Assembly (NCBI GenBank): GCA_030159075.1
Contig: BROG01000470.1
Coordinates: 433,001-497,000 of the forward strand
Direction of reading: 5' to 3'
DNA length: 64,000 nt
DNA from: Atrina japonica
Taxonomy: Eukaryota > Mollusca > Bivalvia > Pterioida > Pinnidae
In this document: piece after piece, positions 23,400 through 34,479 of the stretch
Layout of the letters: every line of letters starts with the position of its first letter
How positions within the stretch are numbered: the first letter of the stretch is position 1
Position numbers and translations under genes: made by a program
Notes under the pieces: generated by a model
Told to the model about the DNA's origin: nothing
Database searches by the model: none
Seen by the model: only the letters and a program-made list of their open reading frames with translations

Positions 23400-23520
23400 C
23401 GGGATTGACAGATTTGTTTTGGGCAACACAAAATATGAAGTCACGTTGTACCTGTGCATTCCTATTTTTGGAAAATAGAGCGTATTGTTTTGGTGCAACT
23501 TTACCTTGGTCACCTGCACG
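23400..23520 (+). repeat. Dispersed repeat family R3, copy 2
   Basis: 'gacagatttgttttgggcaa', 'gtgcattcctatttttgga' and 'gcgtattgttttgg' match 19.53-19.71 and 32.24-32.34 kb. Confidence 0.6.
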
Positions 23521-24179
23521 ACGTGGTTTAAAACACATCAAATGTATCGCAAATGATACCTGTTTTACCTCTGTGTCATTCAGGTATATATCACTGACGA
23601 TACTTCTGACATGTTGGCGTTATCATTTTAGTTAGTTCGTCATGGTAAAAAGAAATAAGATAAACTCTAGCTATGCAATGGAAAAATCAATCATTCCAGG
23701 AAGGATTAGCATTTCAGATTATATGTAAATATGAACCAAGACATGAGCTGTTTCCTGTAATAGTTATATAGAATAATATCAGGGATAAAAATAAATGAGT
23801 ACATCCTACTGAAATACTCAATAAGGACAGAAACGCACACCTGTTAAATGATCCACAACAACACTCTCAGATAAGCTATGAGTAACTAGTAAAACAGTAT
23901 CTAATGTTTAGTGGTGTCCGTAGTTATAATAATTAACACCACATCCTTTTCTCTCAGAAATATCAAAACGTTTTGCTGGTATTGACATTTTATATCGGTC
24001 ATGACGTACATTCCAATATAAGCAGCTAACATACAAATATTGTTCAACCAACTGCTTGATTTTTATTTGGGTTTGTTAAATCTTCGTGTTGATGTTTTTC
24101 ATTGTTCCATGTTTTACTACTTCACTGAAAATAAATCTCACTGCGCATCCTCGATGAGTCAGTTCCTGGTTAAATTCGT
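23521..24179. other. 3' flank of the Mab-21-like gene
   Basis: AT-rich; probably includes its 3' UTR on the minus strand. No other feature seen. Confidence 0.4.
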
Positions 24180-26336
24180 TCAGAGTGGTAAAAACAGGCG
24201 AAGTAGCATTGCCGTGTATACAAGAGGGGAAGAAACAGAATACATTTCTTGAACATAAGTTTGCTGTGAGATCAATGTTCTTTTCTTTTTATATGATACA
24301 ACAAACATCTTTAAAGCTTCGTCATACCTGTCTATCTTTTGCATACAAAGTCCTATCATTAATTGCAGAAGATAATTATCCGCCATATGTTCATTTTTGC
24401 TATTAAGGGCGATCAGGGCATCTAAAGATTCCATTTCCATTTTCTTCCAACGACTGGTTTGATGACTTAAGTTACGATTCATGACTAAACTGTTAGAACA
24501 CAAAAACTGTAAAAAATATGAGTATTCCACAGGATCAATACAAAGAATAAATGACCTGTCTGGAATCATTTCCACTTCTAACATCAACTCTCTGGGCATT
24601 ACAGGCACTGTGCGTGTTGCCTCAAAGTCGTATGCCATTGCGCGTGAAGCTTTCACCTGTCTACACAAATTACGTCCGCAAAATTTCGTCTTGTAGTCCA
24701 ACGAGTCGGATATATCCATTACTTTCTTTTTTCTAGAAAACTGTAAAACGTGTTTTCCGTACAAACAATGAAATTTGTTTATGTACTTCAAAGATTGCCA
24801 CTCATTGCCAAGAATATGATATACCGTTGCCAGACTGAGGTTGCCTCTGCTGATGTCTCCTAGACAGCCAAGATACAAGTGTTTCAGACTTTCGTTGATG
24901 CGTCTATGCCTGGAAACGTTCTTTAATTTTGCTTTTATTGCATTGTAGAACAGTTGTAATCCGATATCTCCCGAAAGTCTGCATAACATCATATCTATAA
25001 AGTCCGAACAGGTACGATCTAAATTACCATTTGCTTTAAGTGCTTCCGCATTTCTGAATTGTTCACGCCTATTATTCAGGTCAGGATATTGTTGTGCCGA
25101 TATCATTTTACAAAAGAAAATGCTATCAAGACAACTTTCTTTTTCAGCCTGAGTTTCTTCTCTAACATTGATAGAATGTAATGACAATCTACGGTCCAGT
25201 CCGAACACATCACCTTTCTCCAGAACGCCATCTAAATGCTGTCGAAGAACTGAGAGTGAAGAACATCTTAGAATACATTGCCAGCCTTCCTTATAGTACC
25301 GTTTCAGGTTATTGTGCATGCATTCAGTGATCTCATCATCACATTTACCTTCAAGCATATTATTTTCTGGAATAAAGTAATTAGGTATGTTTCTGCTGTC
25401 GAACCATTGCAGAAGTCGCTCAAAACAAATTCGAAAACAGAAAATAATGTTCCATTTCCTCCAATAATCTTCGGGTGTTTCCTCGACCATCCAGAAAATA
25501 AGAGTTTTGATGAAATACGAACACATACATTGATCCTCTTCCGTCTTATCTGTAAGTACTTCTTTCAGCCAAAGTTTAAATAAACCATATACCAAAATTT
25601 GCGTGTGGTTAAATGAGTAAACTAATTCTTTTTCTGCAACGGAAAAAGAAAATCTCCACTCTAAAGGATTCTTTTCCGATGTGTTTTGGATAGTTTTTGA
25701 TCCGATTGGCATTAAGTGACAACCGCGATTTATTATTTTGCCTATTGTGTTTTCTGAGGGCCAGTTAAAAGAGCGAGACCTGTCTAGCCAATCAGATGCT
25801 TCTGTCGGCCATGTCTTCAAATGGATGCAAAATGCAGCATCTATCTCTGTACCAAAGTTACTGAGTTGACGAATACAAGGACCGTGAATTTCATTCCCTG
25901 TTATATAAAGAAACTGTTTGAGAAAAGAATCACTCGACAGGGTAAAGTAACCATCTTCCTGTATGCATAAGCTATTTTGAATTTCTCGCGGCATCAATTC
26001 AGGCGTTAAGCATAGTAATCTCGTGTACCCTTTTCTTGCACCAATTGATCGAAGAAGTAATGAAGGGTTATGGCGGTTCAACAAAGGATAATCGTTTAGT
26101 AGAACATCAACATCCCTTACACTGTACATCACATCGCAGTCAGATCCATACAGCCTGAGACCTTCTGCCATACTTCCACTTCTGATAACATCTATATTAC
26201 GATTTATCTCCAATATGCCATCACAGACGTCATCAAGTATACGCCGAATGTGAACCACATCTTCACTACCGACTATATTTTCAATGGTGTTGGCCAGTAA
26301 AGATGCCAAGTGTTCATCGTGTTTCCATGACGCCAT
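24180..26336 (-). CDS. Mab-21 domain / cGAS-like receptor protein
   Basis: An intact 718-residue frame. The nucleotidyltransferase core has the G-S turn at residues 54-55 in RSGSMAEGL, then GSDCDVMY, with D66 and D68 as the metal-binding pair and D166 (EIDAAFCIH) as the likely third acidic residue. The Mab-21 C-half follows: WPTEASDWLDRSRSFNWPS, then GCHLMPIGSK, the LEWRFSFSVAEKELV block and FNHTQ. The last 300 residues are helical with TPR-like periodicity (YLLQLMIGLCMQKIDRYDEA). Animal homologues with these three acids can make cyclic dinucleotides on sensing nucleic acid; ligand and activity here are inferred, not shown. 'tatccatacag' just before the ATG suggests a 5'-UTR intron; the coding part has none. 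Confidence 0.9.
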   Translation of the reverse strand: MASWKHDEHLASLLANTIENIVGSEDVVHIRRILDDVCDGILEINRNIDVIRSGSMAEGLRLYGSDCDVMYSVRDVDVLLNDYPLLNRHNPSLLLRSIGARKGYTRLLCLTPELMPREIQNSLCIQEDGYFTLSSDSFLKQFLYITGNEIHGPCIRQLSNFGTEIDAAFCIHLKTWPTEASDWLDRSRSFNWPSENTIGKIINRGCHLMPIGSKTIQNTSEKNPLEWRFSFSVAEKELVYSFNHTQILVYGLFKLWLKEVLTDKTEEDQCMCSYFIKTLIFWMVEETPEDYWRKWNIIFCFRICFERLLQWFDSRNIPNYFIPENNMLEGKCDDEITECMHNNLKRYYKEGWQCILRCSSLSVLRQHLDGVLEKGDVFGLDRRLSLHSINVREETQAEKESCLDSIFFCKMISAQQYPDLNNRREQFRNAEALKANGNLDRTCSDFIDMMLCRLSGDIGLQLFYNAIKAKLKNVSRHRRINESLKHLYLGCLGDISRGNLSLATVYHILGNEWQSLKYINKFHCLYGKHVLQFSRKKKVMDISDSLDYKTKFCGRNLCRQVKASRAMAYDFEATRTVPVMPRELMLEVEMIPDRSFILCIDPVEYSYFLQFLCSNSLVMNRNLSHQTSRWKKMEMESLDALIALNSKNEHMADNYLLQLMIGLCMQKIDRYDEALKMFVVSYKKKRTLISQQTYVQEMYSVSSPLVYTAMLLRLFLPL

Positions 26337-26399
26337 CTGTATGGATAAGAGATAACAATATCGATTTAATGTATCAAAACAACAACAAAATATATCGTT

Positions 26400-26400
<1 letters not shown>

Positions 26401-26474
<74 letters not shown>
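26401..26474. repeat. (TA)n microsatellite
   Basis: 74 bp of TA, followed by degenerate 'tgtatgta' units to about 26510, immediately upstream of the Mab-21-like gene. Confidence 0.95.
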
Positions 26475-26479
<5 letters not shown>

Positions 26480-26707
26480 GATCGTTTGTATATATGTATG
26501 TATGTATGGATCACCATACTCCAGACCTACGGCACCAATCGTCTGGCTCCCATGCTCAACGTCCTAACATCCGGGAGTTTGTAGGCCCCTTGTTAGTTCT
26601 GTATTTGCCTTACGTATGATTTAATTACGCGGATAGTATCATCTCTGATCCAAGATCTGTGTTGTAGTGATATTTGTGTTTTATAAAATTTTAAGGTTTT
26701 TAAGGCT

Positions 26708-26714
<7 letters not shown>

Positions 26715-26738
<24 letters not shown>

Positions 26739-26749
26739 CATATATATAA
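26715..26749. repeat. (TA)n microsatellite
   Basis: 35 bp, one interruption (aca). Confidence 0.9.
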
Positions 26750-26754
26750 TAAAA

Positions 26755-26830
26755 ACATAAAACCATAGATAAGTTATAATGCTTAAGACGATCGTTTCTG
26801 TCAATTAGACTTCATGAGTTGAGCTCCAAA

Positions 26831-26928
<98 letters not shown>

Positions 26929-26970
26929 ATTTTCTAAAGAGAAAGTGGCATCATACAAGACCAAATACAT
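26755..26970 (+). repeat. Dispersed repeat family R1, copy 3, carrying a (TA)n expansion
   Basis: The left half 'ttataatgcttaagacgatc', 'ttctgtcaattagac' and 'gttgagctcc', and the right half 'tattttctaaagagaaagtg' with 'catcatacaagacc', are the halves found contiguous at 39.05-39.15 kb. Here they are separated by a (TA)n array at 26835-26924. Confidence 0.7.
26835..26924. repeat. (TA)n microsatellite inside repeat R1
   Basis: 90 bp of TA exactly where the unexpanded R1 copies have 'agatatatatt'. Confidence 0.95.
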
Positions 26971-27234
26971 GTATTCTGATTGACTGATTTCCTGGATAAT
27001 ATTTTGGTATATGTTTTGTGTGTATCAAACTGTTAGTCAAAGGAGAAATCTAATAGCATGATCACAGGTACTTACGTCTGACAATGTACATGGCATCAGT
27101 TACAAGGGCATGCTTGATTGGTAAAAACAGAATTGTTCCAAAATTTTCCCAATCAAGTAAACCTTCAGACTTGCAAACAGTGTACCACATTATAGCATAT
27201 GTACATGTATATCAATATTTATTGAACTGATATA

Positions 27235-27968
27235 AAAAATTTCAGATACCAAAGTATAAATCAATAGAATGTCCAGGACATAGATACAAATCAGGTAAAA
27301 ATGGACAAACACGGACCTCTGGAAACCAAGAGGTGGGACCAGGTGCCATGGAGGAGCAAGCATCGCCTGTCGACCGGTCACACCCGCCGTGAGTCCACAG
27401 TCAAGTCCAATGAAACACGTGAGGAGTGTATCCTTGTCACAATTGGCACAGACGTCTCAACAACCGACAACGAAAAGGCAACCCAACATTTCACTTAGCG
27501 AAACAGAGCAGTCGCAAACAAGACTACTACACCGACCGCAAAACCTGCGGAACGCCGACATCAAACGCGGCCCTCGACATCCCTGTGTCAACAATTCGTC
27601 AGTGAGTAGTCCACCTCCGTATATGAAATCTTGATATGTTGTACACGCCCTGGCATGTCGGATCATTTGTGAAATATAAACTCCATATGCGGGTGACTGA
27701 GGGATATTACCACCCAAATGTGGAAAACCTACGATGGGAAAGCCGAAATCGTCGCGCCTATCGTATACCCCAGCTGCCAACTTCCCGCCTGTGCCCACAC
27801 CAAGCAAAATGTCCAAGCACGAAGCGCGTACGCCCGACCCCGTTGTATCTCTAATTTCCAGCTCGCCGGGAAACATTGCATCGACACATGCACGAAAATT
27901 GTCATTATTAATTGACAAAACGTCGTCGATATATCTAAATGTCAAATCAAAGGACACCGTCAAACTGA
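27235..27968 (-). pseudogene. RT relic A2: hypermutated left arm of an inverted pair
   Basis: C-terminal RT segment plus 3' tail. The palm motif YIDDVLSINN is intact, followed by DTTGSGVRASCLDILL, YDRRDDFGFPIV and the SPAYGVYISQMI block. Against the right-arm copy it differs mainly by A-to-G on the coding strand: K to R or G, N to G, S to G, Y to C, T to A, I to V. I counted about 60 A-to-G changes, about 3 G-to-A and about a dozen others over roughly 650 bp, so the arm is unusually GC-rich. Other copies carry the A states, so this arm is the changed one. The 5' end stops near 27968. Confidence 0.85.
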
Positions 27969-28438
27969 CTGATAAAAAGTTCAATTGGCTAAATTGGTTG
28001 GCAAATTTTGGGGCTCAAAGTTTTTTGAGTCCAGATATATATATCAATACCACACCTTACCTGATCTTAAAATGTATACGAATGTAAGTCTTTTTTGTGT
28101 CTGTGTATAGCTCTTATTTGTTATTATACATCAAGCTCAAGTAGTGAAATTAGATAAAAATCGAACGAAGTTTTTTTTTTTTTTGGTAAACAGAGCTAAT
28201 GGACCTTTAAGCAGTAGCATGTTCCAGAGAGGATAATTTCGCTTATAATTCAAAGCATTTCCGAATCCGTTTTCCCTGATATGCTCCCGTGCGTGTTATA
28301 TTCGCGGTCTGTCAATTCAATACTTGTGAGATAAAATCTGATTCTATTTTCATTTCTTGACACTAGAAAATGGCCGGGACAAGTTCAATTGAAAATATTA
28401 TGGGAGCATAACGCCCTGGACCACCAGTAATTTGTCTT
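27969..28438. other. Loop between the inverted RT copies
   Basis: About 470 bp of unrelated AT-rich sequence between the left arm and the start of the right RT copy. No feature recognised. Confidence 0.4.
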
Positions 28439-29585
28439 TTGATTGTACCAGAAAGCAACTTAGGATTTAGACTTATATCAGCTAGATTTAGATTCACAAC
28501 TATTCCACATAAAAAATTAAAAGAAAGACTTTTTATCATCATAGACAACTGTTTTTTCACTAAAGGTGGTACCCGAAAATTTAAATATCTAGTGATTGGC
28601 TATCAGGATACTTATTTCGTCAAACACCACTCTGATTCTAAACATAAATACACTGAAGTTGATATAAAAAACATGCTGGAATTTCTAATAGACAATATAT
28701 TTGTAATGTTCGGAGACGTGGTCTTTCAACAAACTGTCGGCATTCCTATGGGAACTTTATGCCCCTTTATTGGCCGACCTGTTCCTTTATTCATACGAAG
28801 CAGACTTCATTCAGAAACTGCTGAATCAAATGAAGAAAAAGTTAGCGGTGTCCTTTAATTTGACATTTAGATATATCGACGATGTTTTGTCAATTAATAA
28901 TGACAATTTTCATACATATGTCAATGCGATATATCCCAGCGAACTAGAAATTAAAGATACAACAGAGTCAAGCACACACGCTTCATACTTAGACATTTTA
29001 CTTAATATAAACACAGACGGGAAATTAGCAACTAAGCTATACGACAAACGCGACGATTTCGGCTTTCCCATCGTAAATTTTCCACATTTAAGTAGTAATA
29101 TCCCTCAGTCACCCGCATATGGAGTTTATATTTCACAAATGATCCGATATGCCAGGGCGTGTACAACATACGAAAATTTCATATACAGAGGTAAACTACT
29201 CACTGACAAATTATTGACACAGGGATATCGAAAAACCGCGTTTAATGTCAACGTTTCCGCAAATTTTACGGTCGGTATAATAGTCTTGTTTGCGACTACT
29301 CTGTTTCACTAAGTGAAATGTTGAGTTGCCTTTTCGTTGGCGGTTGTTGAGACGTCTGTACCAATTGTGACGAGGATACACTCCTCGCGTATTTCATTGG
29401 ACTTGACTGTGGACTCACGGCGGGTGTGACCGGTCGACAGGGGATGCTTACTCCTCCATTGCACCTGATCCAACCTCTTGGTTTCCAGAGGTCCGTGTTT
29501 GTCCATTTTTACCGGAGTCGTATCTGTGTCCTGGACATTCTATTGATTTATACTTTGGTATCTGAAATTTTTTATATTGATAAAC
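28439..29585 (+). pseudogene. RT relic A3: best preserved copy, right arm
   Basis: Runs from FTTIPHKKLKERLFIIIDN through the KGGTRKFKYL box, FLIDNIFVMFGD and the VGIPMG box. After a one-base frameshift near 28770 it continues ADLFLYSYEADFIQ, the catalytic RYIDDVLSINN, then LYDKRDDFGFPIVNFP and SPAYGVYISQMIRYARACTT. The 3' tail (29.31-29.58 kb) follows. The order fits a Penelope-like RT lacking a visible GIY-YIG domain. Positions 28845-29580 pair in inverted orientation with 27235-27968. Confidence 0.85.
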
Positions 29586-30505
29586 AAGTCGATTTGTTTG
29601 CTTTCACTGACTATTCCTATCAGAGACAATTCGTCACCCGCATCGTGTGAAATCAGGTCGTGTGAAATAGGTCTACTTACGTAGGTTACGTACCAATCAG
29701 TCATCATGGTTCCCAGCTGATTGGTAAAAAAATGTTAAATAAAATGGCTACTTTCAGTTGTCATGAATGAATATTAGCTGTCTCACTTCTTGTAAGTCAC
29801 ACTCAAACTTTCTATAGTATATTCCATTTTCATTTTTAATTCTCTTCTGACACATTTAACCTTCCGGTTACCAAGCAGACGAATATTCTAAAATAACGTA
29901 AAAACAAATCTGACCCTTATTCAAAATTTTCTATATCACTATTTTTTTCAAAATGACATTAAAATAAGAAAATAAACCTTAATTCCATTTAGTATTTCCG
30001 GACAGAAAAGGGGAACTATTTCTCGTCCGTCTCACACAGCTGTTTAGCTGTTACGTCGTATGAGAAAACTCCTATCGCAAAGCCAATTACATACAATGAA
30101 TTTCGTAACCAGCAGACTACAGATTCACAGAAAATGGTAATATATATAAAATATAAGTGCTGCACATTGAATTTTTTCCCCATAATCTATTGCATTCATA
30201 CTCGATGCATTCCAAAATATGAAAAACAATCCTTAAACCTCTACTATCTTCACATTCACAAACGCTGGTACGTACATTTTCACACTTCATTTCCGCGGTT
30301 TATTCATAGTATTACCAGGAAATTGGTTGGAATTCTATTGTCTTGATAAGTGAGAATTAATATATGATATACTTACTTTAATATGTCTTTATTCTGTACA
30401 GGCATCAGAGAACACAAAATATACAGTAATAACGATTAAATACATCCTCGTGGACATTACATAATAGCAAGATCTTACAAGTCTTATCAAGGCGCCAAAT
30501 AGTAG
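29586..30505. other. Unassigned intergenic sequence
   Basis: AT-rich; no exon or element ends recognised. Confidence 0.4.
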
Positions 30506-30509
30506 ATTT

Positions 30510-30670
30510 TAGTTTAAGGTAGTGCAGCATAGCGACAGCAAAATTACACTGGCTAAAGTAATTTCTTTTCTAGATCCTACAATATCTAGTGTGGATTAAA
30601 ATGCATTTCCTATCATTGCGGAAATGTAACTAAAATCGTCCGTATGATAATAAATTTTACTCCTCATGTT
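30510..30670 (+). repeat. Dispersed repeat family R4, copy 1
   Basis: 'aaaattacactggctaaagtaat' reduced to its core boxes, 'aatcgtccgtatgataata' and 'aaattttactcc' are paralleled at 62910-63060, where the unit has clean inverted ends. Confidence 0.5.
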
Positions 30671-31189
30671 TACAATTCTAAATTTGACCTTTAACACTTC
30701 AATATCGTGTGATAGGAAGGAAACGAGAAAATAAGGCGTCACGAGTTATGTTATATAGTCATTGTAATATATTATGAAGACATGAGTCACCCGGACTAGA
30801 CATATACCTTTGAAAGTTACATATCGTAAAGAGTTAAATTTTCTGATAATATATATATATATTAAATGTACTTCGCAGGTTGCATCTAAAATTCGTTAAA
30901 CAATGTTTATATTCTAACTTTGATGACTTCCTATTGGTCCCTGTACAATGGGACCTTGCATTCGACCTAAACATTAACAGATACAAGATGTGATCTGTCT
31001 AAAATATTTAAACATATGCACTAATGAACGTTTACATTCTTCTTCCAAACGGTATTTGAATATTTCATATTTCCAATTAACATAAGAATAAAGACTCTAA
31101 AAGTTCAACCTGCTCAATAAAAACATCTACTGACGTCGTAGAGGCAGACATATATGCTGCAAAAATATAAATTTATTGTTCATTCGGGA
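30671..31189. other. Unassigned intergenic sequence
   Basis: AT-rich, no feature seen apart from a short (TA) run at 30848. Confidence 0.4.
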
Positions 31190-31530
31190 TCAGTATTTCA
31201 ATAATATCAATTCTCGATTATCTATAGGTATTTTTAATATTAAAAGTATCACATTTAAACAAAATAGCCACTCCACATCTAATATTGCATTTGTAACGAA
31301 AATGGTATTTTTCGTAAACTGGCTTAGCGATATAATCATAACCACAATTTCTAAATGTTTTAAGAAGGGACACATGGTGCTCACTAAGTCAGTGTTCATA
31401 TACAGGGCACCACATATACATTTGTTATAAGTGAAAAGACATGAAGAAGATATGGTGTACCCGCCATGACGCCTTTAATATTCCAGCACATGACATCCAG
31501 TTTGTTTATACCCATGCTCTCTTCGTCGGT
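31190..31530 (-). pseudogene. Non-LTR retrotransposon (LINE) endonuclease relic
   Basis: On the minus strand LDVMCWNIKGVMAGTPYLL is the start of an APE-type endonuclease (the N of the 'WNI+G' motif is a catalytic position). After frameshifts there follow YDYIAKPVYEKYHFRYKCN and CGVAILFKCD, equivalent to the 'GGVAIL' box. Only about 110 residues survive; no RT domain is attached. Confidence 0.65.
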
Positions 31531-31641
31531 CAGTATTTGAAATGTTAATAGTATGACTATTGTTGACAAGCTATTAAAGACACAAAATCCTAATTTTGTT
31601 TTTCCTAAGGACTTTTTAAAAACCATGTTACTCCCGCCCAT

Positions 31642-32234
31642 ACCCCATTTATTTCCATTTATTCCTTGATGGGGAAAAGAGAAACATTGATCTTTCGTTG
31701 GACATATATGAACCTATTCAAAGCAATATACGCATGATATGTTAAAAATATCATTTTAGTTTTTCAAATCAGAGTTTAGATCTAATCGCGGGATATATTA
31801 TTTTTATCAAAATACATTTAACATAAAGCTTTGTAGAAATTACACAAGCTTTGATAATATATTTTAGAGTTTTGTGACGTCAGTCTTAATAAATATTTCA
31901 GGGCGCACTGTTTCTCAATTACATTTTATTACAGATATTGATATTCAAGTATATTTTTCACAGGTGATTTCATGTTTTCTTGTTTAAATCAACTCTTACA
32001 TAATATCTATCTACCTTATGAATATTCGTAGTGTGCGTGACAAGCATTATTCAAATGAATCTACAAACAAATATTTGGTGGTTATATTAAGTTGACATGT
32101 TGAGGTGTGAATAAATTGCGTTTTTAATTTACGAGTCTTCAAAGAGCAAGCTTTTACTGATATGTTTTTCTCACTGTTCGATATTTTCAATATACATGAT
32201 CCTTGAGAAGATTTTTATCTTGTGCGTTGAGATA
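31642..32234. other. Unassigned intergenic sequence
   Basis: AT-rich, no exon or repeat recognised. Confidence 0.4.
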
Positions 32235-32345
32235 CGGTAGTACATTTTGCTTGTGCATTTCTATTTCTGGTAAAATAGACCCTATTGTTTTGATTTTTGA
32301 CAGAACCCTGGTGTTCCACTTTACTTTGATATACCTACCCTGAAG
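32235..32345 (+). repeat. Dispersed repeat family R3, copy 3
   Basis: 'cttgtgcatttctatttctg', 'aaatagaccctattgtttt' and 'gacagaaccctggtgttcca' match the two other copies. Confidence 0.6.
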
Positions 32346-32827
32346 TCACCAAATTTATTCAATACTCAAGCTATACTTTTATTTCATTACTTTGAATATA
32401 TAGTCGTTTGTAAAACATTTGAATTTGAGTGAATATGAAACACATGTAAATTCTTCCACCACACTTATCATTTTCCTGTAAAAAATGAATAAATACGTTG
32501 AGTATGAGTACGTACTCAAAAAATGTTTTAAAATTTCTGAACAATAATTTTGATCATTATTTACAATTGTATGCTGTCAATATACAAACATGTCCAGTTA
32601 CAGAATAACTTTTCCGTGCTTTAACCTTAAAATCATGAAAAGTTAGTCGAGCTTGAGTACTGAGTAAATTTAGTGGTTCGGGCCCTGTACATATATACAT
32701 CTTGAGTCGTACAGTGTTGGGAGAATGGAAAAAGTAATTTTATTAAATTTCCAGTTAGTTTCGATCATTTCCTTGATTGTTATTTTTACCCAATTTGTGT
32801 TACTTAAGGATGTCAAATGGATTTTTG

Positions 32828-32829
<2 letters not shown>

Positions 32830-32876
<47 letters not shown>

Positions 32877-32912
32877 GCGCGCGCGTGCGTGCGAACGCAC
32901 ACACAAACACAC
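32830..32912. repeat. (CA)n microsatellite with a GC-alternating tail
   Basis: About 42 bp of CA, then 'tacgcgcgcgcgtgcgtgcg' and degenerate CA to 32912: an alternating purine-pyrimidine tract of about 80 bp, a Z-DNA-prone composition. Confidence 0.9.
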
Positions 32913-32914
32913 AG

Positions 32915-33900
32915 TGTTAGGTCATGAAGAAACTTATTTTGTGATGGAACACTAATTCCAATAACATGTACACTGAAGACGATATCATCAAGATGCTGGT
33001 GGTTTTTGCAACAAATTGTCGGCATTCCAATGGGTACCAATTGTGCATCTCTCTTGGCTGTTTGTATTCATTTGAAGCGGAATTTATACAGTCTCTGCTC
33101 TCCAAACGAAATAAACAGTTAGCATCTCGGTTCAATTTTACTTACAGGTATATAAACAACGTCCTGTCTATAAATAATTCAGAATTTCAGAATAACTCGG
33201 CCAAATGTATCCTGTTGAGCTTGAAATCAATGAGACGACAGAAAGCAAAACATCTGCTTCTTACCTAGATATACTCCTGTCAATTGGAAAGGACAGTCAA
33301 CTTCACACCTCCCTCCGTTTCTAAGTAGTAATATTCCATCTTCTCCTGCCTATGGCGTTTTCATTTCACAACTTATACGTTATACCAGGGCATGCTCTTC
33401 TTATGAATGTTTTATTCTGAGAGCGAATAAACTAGTCAATAAACTACTTACACAAGATTACGTTGTAGAACGCTTGAAATCGTAGTTTATGAAGTTTTAT
33501 GGTCGATTCGGGGATCTTTTTAAACAATATGAAGTCCCCCTCTCAGGAATATTAGATAGTATTCTGGAGCACGACCACAGAGAGTGACTCCCTATCGCCA
33601 ATTGTGCTTTTCACTGAACTTGACCTTTTCACCATACTTGACCTTTTCAACGAATTTGACCCGTTCATCGTACTAAAAAGGTTTTCATGGAACATTTGCG
33701 ACGGGTGTGGCATGCCTGCAGAGGAAGCTGACTCCTCCCGAACATCTGGATCTATCCCGTATGGGATTCGCAATTGTTCTTCATGTTGAGACCATTTATA
33801 TATCTAATTCGTCGTTTTCTAATGGACTTGAGTTTCGATTATTAATTGGTACTTGGTTCAGGATGCCTACTCTATTTTCGGTTCTGTTGATCGTTTTGTC
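32915..33900 (+). pseudogene. RT relic, subfamily B
   Basis: Starts directly after the CA tract. Pieces in order: HEETYFVMEH, NMYTEDDIIKML, YSFEAEFIQSLLSKRN, and the palm box YINNVLSINN, in which both catalytic aspartates of YIDD have become asparagine. After frameshifts the 'SSNIPSSPAYGVFIS' region, 'RARNKLVNKLLTQ' region and a long 3' tail (33.6-33.85 kb) follow. The GIPMG box is out of frame. Same subfamily as 4110-4590. Confidence 0.75.
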
Positions 33901-33949
33901 GTTTTGATTGTTGTTTTACAATCCCACCAAGAATGTTTCACTTATGATG

Positions 33950-34216
33950 GAGGTGTCATCAGCTTTAGGTGAAGCGCAACAAATATTAACCTGTGCCAAT
34001 GCCTTAAGCGAATGAGATGAGGAGTCTTTAATCGTGACACGCGACCCTCACTATTAAAAGTTTTATCCGAAAGACCCGTGACTTTCACTTTGTATGCCAA
34101 GTTCTAAAAAACAGCTACTGTCATTTTTAAAGTCTTATGTATGACCCGGTTTGGGAATCAAACCCGAGACCTATTACTTGTGAGTCGAACGGTCCACCAC
34201 TAGACCATCGCAAGCA
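33950..34216 (-). mobile_element. tRNA-derived SINE
   Basis: On the minus strand it begins with a tRNA-like head: 'gatggtctagtggtggacc' (A box) and 'gggtttgattccc' (B box) at tRNA spacing (34142-34212). A body shared with 7290-7470 follows ('cacgggtctttcggataaaa', 'gtgagggtcgcgtgtcac'). A partial second head lies at 34217-34266. Confidence 0.65.
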
Positions 34217-34479
34217 TCCCATTTATCTGTGAATCGAACGCTCCAACTCTAGACGGGCATCGCAAGCGCTTAATGCACCGTTAATGTTTCTAGATATAAT
34301 TAATATCAATGAATTCCAATATGTAAAATATTAATATCATAAAATCGAAAGTAATTACGAATGCAATTCCAAAATAGCAAATGGACAATAATTAAAGAAT
34401 TCTGAAGAAAAAAAAACAAAACAAAAAAAAAACAAACAAACAAACAAACAAAAACAACAAAATCTGACGATACTTAAGT

